From the NCBI GenBank assembly GCA_027031305.1, contig JALVRJ010000048.1, positions 1-6,961 on the forward strand: a stretch of 6,961 bases of DNA, given 5' to 3'. The notes beneath the pieces were generated by a model. That model was not told where the DNA came from. It made no database searches and saw only the letters and a list, made by a program, of their open reading frames with translations. Origin of the DNA: Hyphomicrobiales bacterium (GTDB lineage Bacteria > Pseudomonadota > Alphaproteobacteria > Rhizobiales > Aestuariivirgaceae). Both the position numbers and the translations under genes were made by a program. Shown in pieces: positions 1 to 6,365 of the stretch (position 1 is the stretch's first letter; the number at the start of each line of letters is the position of its first letter).

Positions 1-71
1 ACCTTCGGCAGGCGCGATTTCATGCGTGTGCCCATGCCCGCCGCAAGGATGATGATTGCCGGCCCGTTCAT
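1..71 (-). CDS. glmU: GlmU N-terminus (partial, runs off the window)
   Basis: The visible 23 codons give MNGPAIIILAAGMGTRMKSR followed by LPK. This is the nucleotide-binding start of the N-terminal pyrophosphorylase domain of GlmU, the bifunctional enzyme that acetylates glucosamine-1-phosphate and couples it to UTP, making UDP-GlcNAc for peptidoglycan and lipopolysaccharide in the cytoplasm. The LAAGxGTRMxSxLPK pattern is close to GlmU; RmlA-type sugar nucleotidyltransferases normally have a GxGTRLxPxT pattern instead, so they are a weaker alternative. An in-frame TAA two codons upstream (77..75) forces the start at ATG 71..69. A G-run (82..78) six bases before it is only a fair ribosome-binding site. 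The start overlaps the stop of a 12-codon reading frame. The gene lies 78 bp after the ligase gene on the same strand. The uridylyltransferase core and the left-handed beta-helix acetyltransferase domain are outside the window. Confidence 0.85.
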   Translation of the reverse strand, partial: MNGPAIIILAAGMGTRMKSRLPK

Positions 72-106
72 ACTTTACCCCCGTATTCCCAAATGCAGCC
101 TTCCAT
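68..106 (-). CDS. possible 12-codon leader reading frame before glmU
   Basis: ATG at 106..104 opens a frame encoding MEGCIWEYGGKV and stopping at TGA 70..68. The stop overlaps the glmU ATG (71..69) as ATGA, an arrangement typical of translational coupling. GGGGAG at 117..112, five bases before the ATG, is a better Shine-Dalgarno match than the one directly before glmU. The peptide has no recognisable family, and a frame this short can arise by chance. If translated, it would deliver ribosomes to the glmU start or act as a leader peptide. It is not an N-terminal extension of GlmU, because it lies in another frame and glmU has its own in-frame stop just upstream. Confidence 0.3.
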   Translation of the reverse strand: MEGCIWEYGGKV

Positions 107-133
107 GTCGTCTCCCCGCCGAACAGGCAGGGC

Positions 134-160
134 CCCGCACCACCACCAGTCAGGTGCGGG
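134..160. repeat. 8-bp perfect hairpin over the ligase stop codon
   Basis: CCCGCACC (134..141) and GGTGCGGG (153..160) form a perfect 8-bp stem with an 11-nt loop that contains the ligase TGA stop (152..150). On the minus strand no T-run follows, so it is not a canonical intrinsic terminator. It could slow RNA decay, weaken transcription into glmU, or be incidental in GC-rich DNA. Confidence 0.35.
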
Positions 161-1322
161 CGAATTGCCGCCTTTCGGCCTCCGCCATTTTCGCAAGCGG
201 CAGCACATGCCGCAACGTCAGCAGCATGGCCACGAACCAGAGCATGTGCCCGCCACGCAAATACATCGTTTCGGCCATGCCCACCGTTGCATACCCCGCG
301 AACGTGGCCAGCGCCAGCCGGCTGATGGCGTCTTCATGGCGCCGCCGCCACATGACGACCACCGCCAATGCCACCAGTGAGGCCCAGGCCAGGCTGCCCA
401 CCACGCCAACATCCGCCAACAGAGCGAACACTTCGTTGTGCAAATGCAGACAAGGCACGTCTACGCCCTGCCCTCCATCCCCCAGCCGTGCACGCAGGAG
501 CTCGCCATGCAACCCGAGCCCCGTTCCGGTAAGGGGATTTTGCATCAACATGCCCACGCCATGCTGCCAGCAGGACAGCCGGTGCATGATGCTGTGCGTG
601 CGCGTGAGATGTTGCCACATCGGCAAGCCAATCCACCACATGCCTGCCATCAGCAGCACGAGACCCGTCAGCACGCCAGCCACCATGCGCAAACGAACAC
701 GCCGTTCCACCACAAGCCAGGCCAGCAACAAGACCACCGCCCCCAGCAACGAAGCGCGCGACGTCGTCAACAGCAGCAAATGGAAGAGCAGCACCACTGC
801 AAGTATGGAAAAGCGGTTCATCCGCCACAACAAGCCCGGCATGGCCGCCAGCAGGATCATCGCCAATTCGTTGGAATTATGCGCCAGACTCAGCCGCACG
901 CCTTCTTGGCCGGTGATCACCAGCCACAAGTGCAATCCCAGTGCCAGCGCCAGGGCGGTGAAGGAATAGGCCCGCAGAGCACGCATGACGACATCTTCCC
1001 CCGCGCAAATCCACAGGGCGGGAATGCCGAGCACCAGGAACAGGAAGGCCGCCGAGCGCGCGAAAAGCTTGTCCGCCGGCAGTCCGTCAATGATCAGGAA
1101 ATCGACCAGGGACGCCACCAGAATGACCAATAGGGCAAGGAAGAAATGAGCGGACGGGCGCGTCCTCCCACCACAGCGCCCCATCAGAAGCATGATGACA
1201 TATGGCGCCAGGAGAACAACCTGCGCGCCTATTCTCACCGTTCCCCTCAGGTCGAAGGCCACGAAAAGAATCGCCAACAGGCCAAAGGCGAGCGGCAAGT
1301 ATCCCGCCGGTATCCTGCTCAT
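150..1322 (-). CDS. O-antigen ligase / Wzy family membrane protein
   Basis: A 390-residue, very hydrophobic protein with roughly 11 to 12 predicted membrane helices, which fits an inner-membrane glycan ligase or polymerase. Family signs of the Wzy_C (O-antigen ligase/polymerase) group are visible: AHNSNELA around 147-154, a TTSR motif at 186-189 inside a helix, a periplasmic stretch at about 233-295 with RLSCW...NPLTGTGLG (about 248-270), and HLHNE at 293-297 followed by a GVVGSLAW helix. WaaL-type members join undecaprenyl-linked glycan to lipid A core using conserved Arg and His in these regions; TTSR and HLHNE are the likely counterparts. It could instead be a Wzy polymerase or a protein O-glycan ligase, as sequence alone does not separate them. 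I chose ATG 1322 because GAGGGG (1336..1331) and GGAG (1329..1326) precede it; the frame stays open to 1400, but the added residues are polar and have no membrane character. It lies between tRNA-Arg and glmU on the same strand. Confidence 0.85.
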   Translation of the reverse strand: MSRIPAGYLPLAFGLLAILFVAFDLRGTVRIGAQVVLLAPYVIMLLMGRCGGRTRPSAHFFLALLVILVASLVDFLIIDGLPADKLFARSAAFLFLVLGIPALWICAGEDVVMRALRAYSFTALALALGLHLWLVITGQEGVRLSLAHNSNELAMILLAAMPGLLWRMNRFSILAVVLLFHLLLLTTSRASLLGAVVLLLAWLVVERRVRLRMVAGVLTGLVLLMAGMWWIGLPMWQHLTRTHSIMHRLSCWQHGVGMLMQNPLTGTGLGLHGELLRARLGDGGQGVDVPCLHLHNEVFALLADVGVVGSLAWASLVALAVVVMWRRRHEDAISRLALATFAGYATVGMAETMYLRGGHMLWFVAMLLTLRHVLPLAKMAEAERRQFART

Positions 1323-1411
1323 GCGCTCCACCCCTCGCGGTGCCAGATCGGCGGAAAATTCCTTCCCCGACGACTTCCCGGCCCCGGGGAGCGGCGACAC
1401 CGGAAAAACGC

Positions 1412-1488
<77 letters not shown>

Positions 1489-1520
1489 ACGACAAACGCC
1501 AAAAGCGTCACATTCGGCAC

Positions 1521-1554
1521 CGGCAATCACTTGCCATGGCAGAAGGCATTGCCG
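1521..1554. repeat. nested inverted repeats between NDUFS4-like gene and tRNA-Arg
   Basis: CGGCAAT (1521..1527) and ATTGCCG (1548..1554) form a perfect 7-bp pair around a 20-nt interior that holds the 10-bp palindrome TGCCATGGCA (1532..1541). An alternative minus-strand fold is GGCAA-GTGA-TTGCC (1535..1522), a 5-bp stem capped by a GNRA-type tetraloop. No T-run follows, so a simple terminator is unlikely. It may be a processing or stabilising structure in a shared mRNA/tRNA transcript, or chance. Confidence 0.3.
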
Positions 1555-1566
1555 CCATCAACGCCT

Positions 1567-1872
1567 TCAATGCGTCCAGTTGGCCTTGCGTCCACAGCGG
1601 AAATTGTCCGCGTAGGACTTGTGCTTCGGCTTGCGCGCGTGTTCCGGCAACACGATGTAGGGAATGCCATGCCGCCTGGCGAACCCTTCCGCCCCTTCAC
1701 GGCTGGAGAACTTCAGCCTCACCTGTCGCTTCATGTCGGTCATCGTCGTCCAGCCCATCAGCGGCTCGCGCCCGTAGGGCTGTTCCGGCTCGAACTCCAG
1801 CACCCATTTCTCCGAGCGTCCCTCACCGGACTGCATGGCGTTTTTGGCCGGTCTGTAGATGCGCGCCACCAT
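1567..1872 (-). CDS. NDUFS4-like accessory subunit of respiratory complex I
   Basis: A 101-residue soluble protein of the ETC complex I subunit family, the bacterial counterpart of mitochondrial NDUFS4. In alphaproteobacteria and mitochondria this subunit sits on the hydrophilic arm of NADH:ubiquinone oxidoreductase and helps stabilise its NADH-oxidising end. Visible hallmarks are the start VARIYRPAKNAMQSG, KWVLEFEP (22-29), PLMGW (37-41), a strand carrying QVRLKF (50-55), HGIPY (68-72), KSYADNF (85-91) and the terminal WTH. Length is normal for the bacterial family. The start at 1872 is set by this homology and by AGGGAG (1888..1883) ten bases upstream; the frame stays open upstream but there runs through tRNA-Pro and is not coding. 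No other complex I gene is in the window, as expected for a subunit usually encoded away from the nuo operon. It lies 55 bp after tRNA-Pro and 78 bp before tRNA-Arg on the same strand. Confidence 0.93.
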   Translation of the reverse strand: MVARIYRPAKNAMQSGEGRSEKWVLEFEPEQPYGREPLMGWTTMTDMKRQVRLKFSSREGAEGFARRHGIPYIVLPEHARKPKHKSYADNFRCGRKANWTH

Positions 1873-1927
1873 GTTTCGCCCGCTCCCTTTCGCTTCCTGC
1901 CGGCTTCGCAAGCATGGCCGATGATCT

Positions 1928-2004
1928 TGGTCGGGGCGGCAGGATTTGAACCTGCGACCCTCTGCTCCCAAAGCAGATGCGCTACCAGGCTGCGCTACGC
2001 CCCG
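1928..2004 (-). tRNA. tRNA-Pro (anticodon TGG)
   Basis: A complete 77-nt cloverleaf with encoded CCA. Acceptor CGGGGCG/CGCCCCG is fully paired, D stem GCGC/GCGC, anticodon stem TCTGC/GCAGA with loop TTTGGGA, T stem GCAGG/CCTGC with loop TTCAAAT, discriminator A. Anticodon TGG at 1970..1968 reads CCA and, by wobble, other proline codons. It is the first gene of the minus-strand series and has a possible promoter just upstream; the NDUFS4-like gene starts 55 bp downstream. Confidence 0.98.
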
Positions 2005-2016
2005 CGACATCTCGCG

Positions 2017-2044
2017 AATATCCCGCGTCTCACTTCCTGTTCAA
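2017..2044 (-). promoter_or_regulatory. possible sigma-70 type promoter for tRNA-Pro
   Basis: On the minus strand TTGAAC (2044..2039) and GATATT (2022..2017) are separated by 16 bp, each matching four of six consensus bases. TATTCG (2020..2015) with an 18-bp spacer is an alternative -10. Either would start transcription a few bases before the tRNA 5' end at 2004, as is usual for tRNA genes. Matches of this quality are not rare, so this is a weak call. Confidence 0.35.
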
Positions 2045-2146
2045 TAGGCATCCTCTTCATTGCTGGCAAGTGCTTTACCCCGCATTTACTCCCTCGGCGT
2101 AAAACGGTGCACATCCAGTTGCCGCCTGTGGGGAGATCGAGGGCCG

Positions 2147-2773
2147 ATGCTGACGGAGCCAGTTGACAATATGCTGTTTCACAACCAAGGCGTGCAAAGG
2201 GAGGCATCTCACGCGGCAAGACCGGGGCCCATCACCCTCATCGGCCGCTTCATGCGCCAGGACAAGACGGAATACCCATGCCGCGTGAAGGAACTGACCA
2301 CGGAACGCGCCCTACTGCTGACCGATGCCGAGCTGGAGGAAGGCGAACGCATCGTCGCCTACGTCGAGGATGCTGGCCGGCTCGAAGGCACGGTAAACCC
2401 TTTGCCCGAACCCGGGCAATACGAGCTGCGCCTCGAACTGAGCCCCGCGGGCCGCGAACGTCTGGCCCGCAAGATCGAATGGATTCATTCCAAGGAGCGT
2501 GGCGAAGGGGTTGAGAAACGCCGCCACGAACGCTATCGCCCCCGCAATTCCAAGTCGCAGATCCTGCTGGAGGATGGCCGGCGTTATGATTGCGAGATCA
2601 TCGACATTTCCGTCTCCGGCGCCTCGGTGCGCGCTCCGGTGCTGCCCGCCATCGGCACGCCCGTGATGCTGGGCAAGACACGCGGCCGCGTCGTGCGCCA
2701 CCACTCCGAGGGCTTCGCCATTCAGTTCCTGCGCCTGCTGCCGGCCCAGACCCTGCGCTCGAAATACATCTGA
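2147..2773 (+). CDS. tandem PilZ-domain protein, putative c-di-GMP receptor
   Basis: A 208-residue soluble protein without signal peptide or membrane helix. The C-terminal half (about 121-203) is a PilZ domain with both c-di-GMP-binding elements intact: RRHER at 125-129 (RxxxR) and DISVSG at 153-158 (DxSxxG), followed by a beta-barrel-like stretch ending GFAIQF. The N-terminal half (about 29-113) has the same strand layout (IGRFMR, YPCRVKEL, GERIVAYVE, RLEGTV), but the DxSxxG element is replaced by KELTTERA, so I read it as a second, degenerate PilZ domain. PilZ proteins bind c-di-GMP and adjust motility, exopolysaccharide or cell-cycle outputs; the partner here is unknown. ATG 2147 follows GAGGG and GGGAG and gives the shortest frame covering both domains; ATG 2171 is an alternative, and the frame extending back to a TTG at 2060 has no support. 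It stands alone, divergent from tRNA-Pro and convergent with dnaE. Confidence 0.88.
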   Translation: MLTEPVDNMLFHNQGVQREASHAARPGPITLIGRFMRQDKTEYPCRVKELTTERALLLTDAELEEGERIVAYVEDAGRLEGTVNPLPEPGQYELRLELSPAGRERLARKIEWIHSKERGEGVEKRRHERYRPRNSKSQILLEDGRRYDCEIIDISVSGASVRAPVLPAIGTPVMLGKTRGRVVRHHSEGFAIQFLRLLPAQTLRSKYI

Positions 2774-2802
2774 CGGCCATTCGCCCCGATGTCGCGCCGT
2801 CA
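2771..2802. terminator. inverted repeat in the PilZ/dnaE convergent gap, possible shared terminator
   Basis: TGACGGC (2771..2777, beginning with the PilZ stop codon) and GCCGTCA (2796..2802) are a perfect 7-bp inverted repeat with an 18-nt loop. A competing fold pairs GTCGC plus GCCG (2791..2799) with CGGC and GCGAC (2811..2814, 2817..2821), with a 2-nt bulge. Both lie in the 60-bp gap between two converging genes, where a bidirectional terminator is expected, but no T-run follows on either strand. Confidence 0.35.
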
Positions 2803-2833
2803 GTCCGCTTCGGCCGGCGACGCGCAAGACACG

Positions 2834-5800
2834 TCACAGGTCGCGCACTTCCATAACGCCCGGCAAGGCGCGCAGGGCCTCCTTCATCTGTGGCGTGATG
2901 GAAAAACGCTCGCCCAGCAACAGGTCCACCTGCCCCACCCTTTCCGTGTGCAGCACCAGCCGCACCGGCGACCTGCCACCGTTCTTCAGCAACCCGCCCA
3001 ACTGCTTCAGGGCCGCGTGCGCTGATACCTCGCTCAGGTGAATCATCAGCCCCTGGCCTATGGCCGCCGCCTTTTCCTCCAGCGGCTCCACCCTGTTCAG
3101 CCGCAGCCGCACCTCGTCGTTCTCTGACGAGGCCTCCACCGTCACCACCACTTTCTGCCCCGGTTCCAGCAGCGCACGCGCCTCGTTCAGCAGCTCCGAA
3201 AAGCAGATGGCCTCGAACTGCCCCGTCGGGTCGGAAAACTCCACGAAGGCGAACAGGTTGCCCGACTTCGCACGCCGCTCGCGCTTCGCCGTCACCGCGC
3301 CGGCCAGCCGCACCGTCCCCCGGCCGCGCCTTCTCACCATCTCGCGAAATTCCGCCCACGGCATGACGCCAATGCGCGATAGTGCCTCCATGTAGTCATC
3401 CAGCGGATGACCGGACAGGTAGAAGCCCACCGCCGAGAACTCTTCCTCCAACTTCCTCATGCCCGGCCACGGCGGCTCGTCCGGCAATGTCAGCTCTTCC
3501 ACCCCGGCATCGGTCCCGCCGCCGCCGAACAGACTGGCCTGGCCAGTGGCGCGCTCTTCCCTGGCACGGTGGGCCAGCTCCAGCATGGCGTCGATGCCCG
3601 CCAGAAGCCGCGCCCGGTTCGGCTCGAAGGTGTCGAAGGCCCCAGCGCGAACGAGCGATTCCAGCGCCCGGCGATTCACGACGTGCGGATCGACCCGCCG
3701 CGCGAAATTGGCCAGAGAGGTGAACGGTCCGCCCTCTTCCCGCACTCGCACGATGTGCTCCACCACCGAGGTGCCGACGTTCTTCAACGCCGCCAGCGTG
3801 TAAACGATGCGCCCATCCTCCACCTCGAAAGTAACGGATGTGCGGTTCACGTCCGGCGGCTCGATGTCGATGTCCAGCCGCCGCGCCTCGCGCACGAACA
3901 CATGCAACTTGTCCGTGTTGCCCATGTCATAGGTCATGGAGGCGGCCAGAAATTCCGCCGGGTGGTGAGCCTTCAGCCAGGCCGTCTGATAGGCGATGAC
4001 GGCGTAACAGGCTGCGTGCGACTTGTTGAAGCCGTAGGAAGCGAAGCGGGCGACGAGGTCGAAGATCATCTCCGCTCGCGCCTTGTCCAGCCCGCGCTCC
4101 ACCGCTCCGTTCACGAAGCGCTCGCGCTGGCGCGCCATCTCGTCGGCCTTCTTCTTGCCCATGGCGCGGCGCAACAGGTCGGCCTCGCCCAGGCTGTAGC
4201 CGGAAAGCACCCGCGCGATCTGCATCACCTGCTCCTGATAGACGATGATGCCGTGCGTCTCTTTCAGAATCGGCTCCAGTTTCGGGTGCATGTAATCGGG
4301 CTGTTCCTCGCCCTTTTTGATGGCGCAGTATTTGGGGATGTTCTCCATCGGCCCGGGCCGGTAGAGCGCCACCACGGCGATGATATCCTCGATGCAGTCC
4401 GGCTCCATGCCCTTCAGCGCGTTGCGCATTCCCTCCGATTCCAGCTGGAACACGCCCACCGTCTCGCCCCGGGCCATGAGCGCGTAGGCTCCCGGATCGT
4501 CCAGCCCCACTTTGTTGATGTCGAAATCCGGCGCCTTGCGGCGGATGAGTTCGCTGGCGCGCTCGATGACCGTGAGCGTCTTCAGCCCCAGGAAGTCGAA
4601 CTTCACCAGCCCCGCCTGTTCCACCCAGGTCATGTTGAATTGCGTCACGGGCAGGTGCGAGCGCGGGTCGAAATACAGCGGCACCAGCCGCACCAGCGGG
4701 CGGTCGCCGATGACGACGCCAGCGGCGTGGGTGGAGGCGTGGCGATACAGCCCTTCCAGCTTGCGCGCGATATCGAGAAGCTGCCTCACACCCGGCTCCT
4801 CCTCCGCCAGTTGCAGGATGCGCGGCTCCTCGTCGATGGCCTTGCTTAACGTCATCTTCGGATCGGGCGGAATCATCTTGCTCAGGCGATCCACCACCGG
4901 ATAGGGCAGCCCCAGCACGCGGCCCACATCGCGGCACACGGCGCGCGCCTGCAACTTTCCGAAGGTGATGATCTGCGCCACGTTCTCGTGGCCGTATTTC
5001 TCCTGCACGTAGGCGATCACCTCCTCCCGTCGCTCCTGGCAGAAGTCGATATCGAAGTCCGGCATGGAGACGCGTTCCGGGTTGAGGAAACGCTCGAACA
5101 GCAGCCCGAATCGCAACGGATCGAGGTCGGTGATGGTGAGCGCATAGGCCACGAGCGAGCCGGCGCCGGAGCCGCGCCCGGGACCGACGGGAATGCCCTG
5201 CGCCTTGGCCCACTTGATGAAGTCCGACACGATGAGGAAGTAGCCGGGAAAGCCCATCTGAACGATCACGTCCAGCTCGTAGTCCAGCCGCTTCTCATAA
5301 TCCTCCACCGTGTGCCCGGGCGCCGGGCCGTGCGCCTCCAGCCGCCGCTTCAGGCCCTCGCGCGCTTGTTTGCGCAGCTCTTCCGCCTCATCCGCCACCG
5401 CATCGCCATCAGCAGGCGCGTAACGCGGCAGGATGGGCTTGCGCTTCAGCGGGCGATAATGGCAGCGCATGGCCACTTCCGCCGTCATCTCGATGGCTTC
5501 CGGCAGGTCGGCGAACCGCGCGCGCATCTCCGCAGGCGACTTGAAATGATGTTCCGGCGTCAGCCGCCGTCGCTCGGTGTTGGCCAGCACCTCGCCATCG
5601 GCGATGCACAACAGCGCGTCATGCGCCTCGTAATCCTCGCGCGACGGGAAATGGCAATCGTTGGTGGCCACCAGCGGAATGCCGCGCTCATAGGCCAGCC
5701 GCACCAGCCCCGGCTCGGCCTTCTTCTCCGCCTCCATGCCGTGGCGTTGCAGCTCCATGTAGAGCCGATCGCCAAAGGCCGCTTCCAGCGCCGCGAGCAC

Positions 5801-6325
5801 CTCCCGCGCCCGCTCCTCGTCGCCCGCTACCAGCGCCGCGTTCAGCGGCCCGCCCGGCCCGCCGGTGAGGCAAATCAGCCCTTCGGAACTTGCCGCGATG
5901 TCCGCCTGGGTCACGTGTGGCGCGCCCTTGCGCGCGCCCTCCAGCCACGCCTTCGAGGCCAATTGCATCAGGTTGGCGTAACCCGCCTCGTTCATGGCGA
6001 ACAGCGCCAGCGTATGCCGTGGCGGCACTTGCGCTTCCGCCGCCGCCGGCCCGCGCGGGCGAAAGGCGTCGAACACCACGTCCAGCGAGCAGCCGATGAT
6101 GGGCTGGATGCCCTCGCCTGCCAGCGTTTCGGAAATCTCCAGCGCGCCGAACAGGTTGTTGGTGTCCGCCACCCCCAGCGCCGGCATGTCGTGTTCCTTC
6201 GCCAGGCGCGCCAGATCGGGCACGCGCAGCGCCCCTTCGCTCAACGAATAGGCGCTGCGCACCCGCAGGTGGACGAATGGCACCTCGCCGCCTATGAGTT
6301 CCCGCACGCTCATGGGCGGATTCAT
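2834..6325 (-). CDS. dnaE: DNA polymerase III alpha subunit
   Basis: The 1163-residue catalytic subunit of the replicative DNA polymerase, the normal length for DnaE1. Domains in order: PHP domain (about 15-290), polymerase palm and fingers with GPGRGSGAGS (381-390), PDFDIDF holding the likely catalytic D425 and D427, and VKFDFLGL holding the third aspartate D577, then SYGFNKSHAACYA (763-775), a helix-hairpin-helix region (about 846-875), a beta-clamp-binding motif QASLF (929-933), an OB fold (about 1003-1045) and a C-terminal tail of the tau-binding type. PHP metal ligands are missing: LRVRS has R21 and R23 where metal-binding PHP domains have HxH, and T55 replaces the usual DH histidine, so proofreading must come from a separate DnaQ subunit. 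The start is ATG 6325 (MNPPMSVREL) after a weak GGCGGG; ATG 6313 is four codons later and also possible. The frame remains open to 6493, but that extension runs antisense through mazG. It is divergent from mazG and convergent with the PilZ gene. Confidence 0.97.
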   Translation of the reverse strand: MNPPMSVRELIGGEVPFVHLRVRSAYSLSEGALRVPDLARLAKEHDMPALGVADTNNLFGALEISETLAGEGIQPIIGCSLDVVFDAFRPRGPAAAEAQVPPRHTLALFAMNEAGYANLMQLASKAWLEGARKGAPHVTQADIAASSEGLICLTGGPGGPLNAALVAGDEERAREVLAALEAAFGDRLYMELQRHGMEAEKKAEPGLVRLAYERGIPLVATNDCHFPSREDYEAHDALLCIADGEVLANTERRRLTPEHHFKSPAEMRARFADLPEAIEMTAEVAMRCHYRPLKRKPILPRYAPADGDAVADEAEELRKQAREGLKRRLEAHGPAPGHTVEDYEKRLDYELDVIVQMGFPGYFLIVSDFIKWAKAQGIPVGPGRGSGAGSLVAYALTITDLDPLRFGLLFERFLNPERVSMPDFDIDFCQERREEVIAYVQEKYGHENVAQIITFGKLQARAVCRDVGRVLGLPYPVVDRLSKMIPPDPKMTLSKAIDEEPRILQLAEEEPGVRQLLDIARKLEGLYRHASTHAAGVVIGDRPLVRLVPLYFDPRSHLPVTQFNMTWVEQAGLVKFDFLGLKTLTVIERASELIRRKAPDFDINKVGLDDPGAYALMARGETVGVFQLESEGMRNALKGMEPDCIEDIIAVVALYRPGPMENIPKYCAIKKGEEQPDYMHPKLEPILKETHGIIVYQEQVMQIARVLSGYSLGEADLLRRAMGKKKADEMARQRERFVNGAVERGLDKARAEMIFDLVARFASYGFNKSHAACYAVIAYQTAWLKAHHPAEFLAASMTYDMGNTDKLHVFVREARRLDIDIEPPDVNRTSVTFEVEDGRIVYTLAALKNVGTSVVEHIVRVREEGGPFTSLANFARRVDPHVVNRRALESLVRAGAFDTFEPNRARLLAGIDAMLELAHRAREERATGQASLFGGGGTDAGVEELTLPDEPPWPGMRKLEEEFSAVGFYLSGHPLDDYMEALSRIGVMPWAEFREMVRRRGRGTVRLAGAVTAKRERRAKSGNLFAFVEFSDPTGQFEAICFSELLNEARALLEPGQKVVVTVEASSENDEVRLRLNRVEPLEEKAAAIGQGLMIHLSEVSAHAALKQLGGLLKNGGRSPVRLVLHTERVGQVDLLLGERFSITPQMKEALRALPGVMEVRDL

Positions 6326-6365
6326 ACACCCGCCAAAAGGGATTCGCACCGTCACGGAGACAGTC
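6326..6365. promoter_or_regulatory. 40-bp divergent dnaE/mazG intergenic region with GATTC sites
   Basis: Only 40 bp separate the dnaE and mazG start codons, so promoter elements for each gene must lie in this gap and the opposite gene's 5' end. GGAGA (6356..6360) is a good ribosome-binding site for mazG. GATTC occurs at 6341..6345 and again at 6319..6323, overlapping the dnaE start. GANTC is the target of CcrM, the cell-cycle adenine methylase common in alphaproteobacteria. I could not assign -35/-10 boxes with confidence. Confidence 0.4.

Noticed and set aside
22..1133. Plus-strand frames opposite the ligase gene (315 and 231 residues)
   Set aside because: Compositionally odd proteins with no family signs; the minus strand holds a clear membrane protein over the same bases.
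1382..1389. CCCCGGGG palindrome after tRNA-Arg as a terminator
   Set aside because: The minus-strand stem built on it has a C-A mismatch and no T-run after it; the nearby T5 run precedes the palindrome instead of following it.
1873..2010. N-terminal extension of the NDUFS4-like frame beginning [20 protein letters not shown]
   Set aside because: This is a translation of tRNA-Pro, a well-known false-protein pattern in databases; the real start is ATG 1872.
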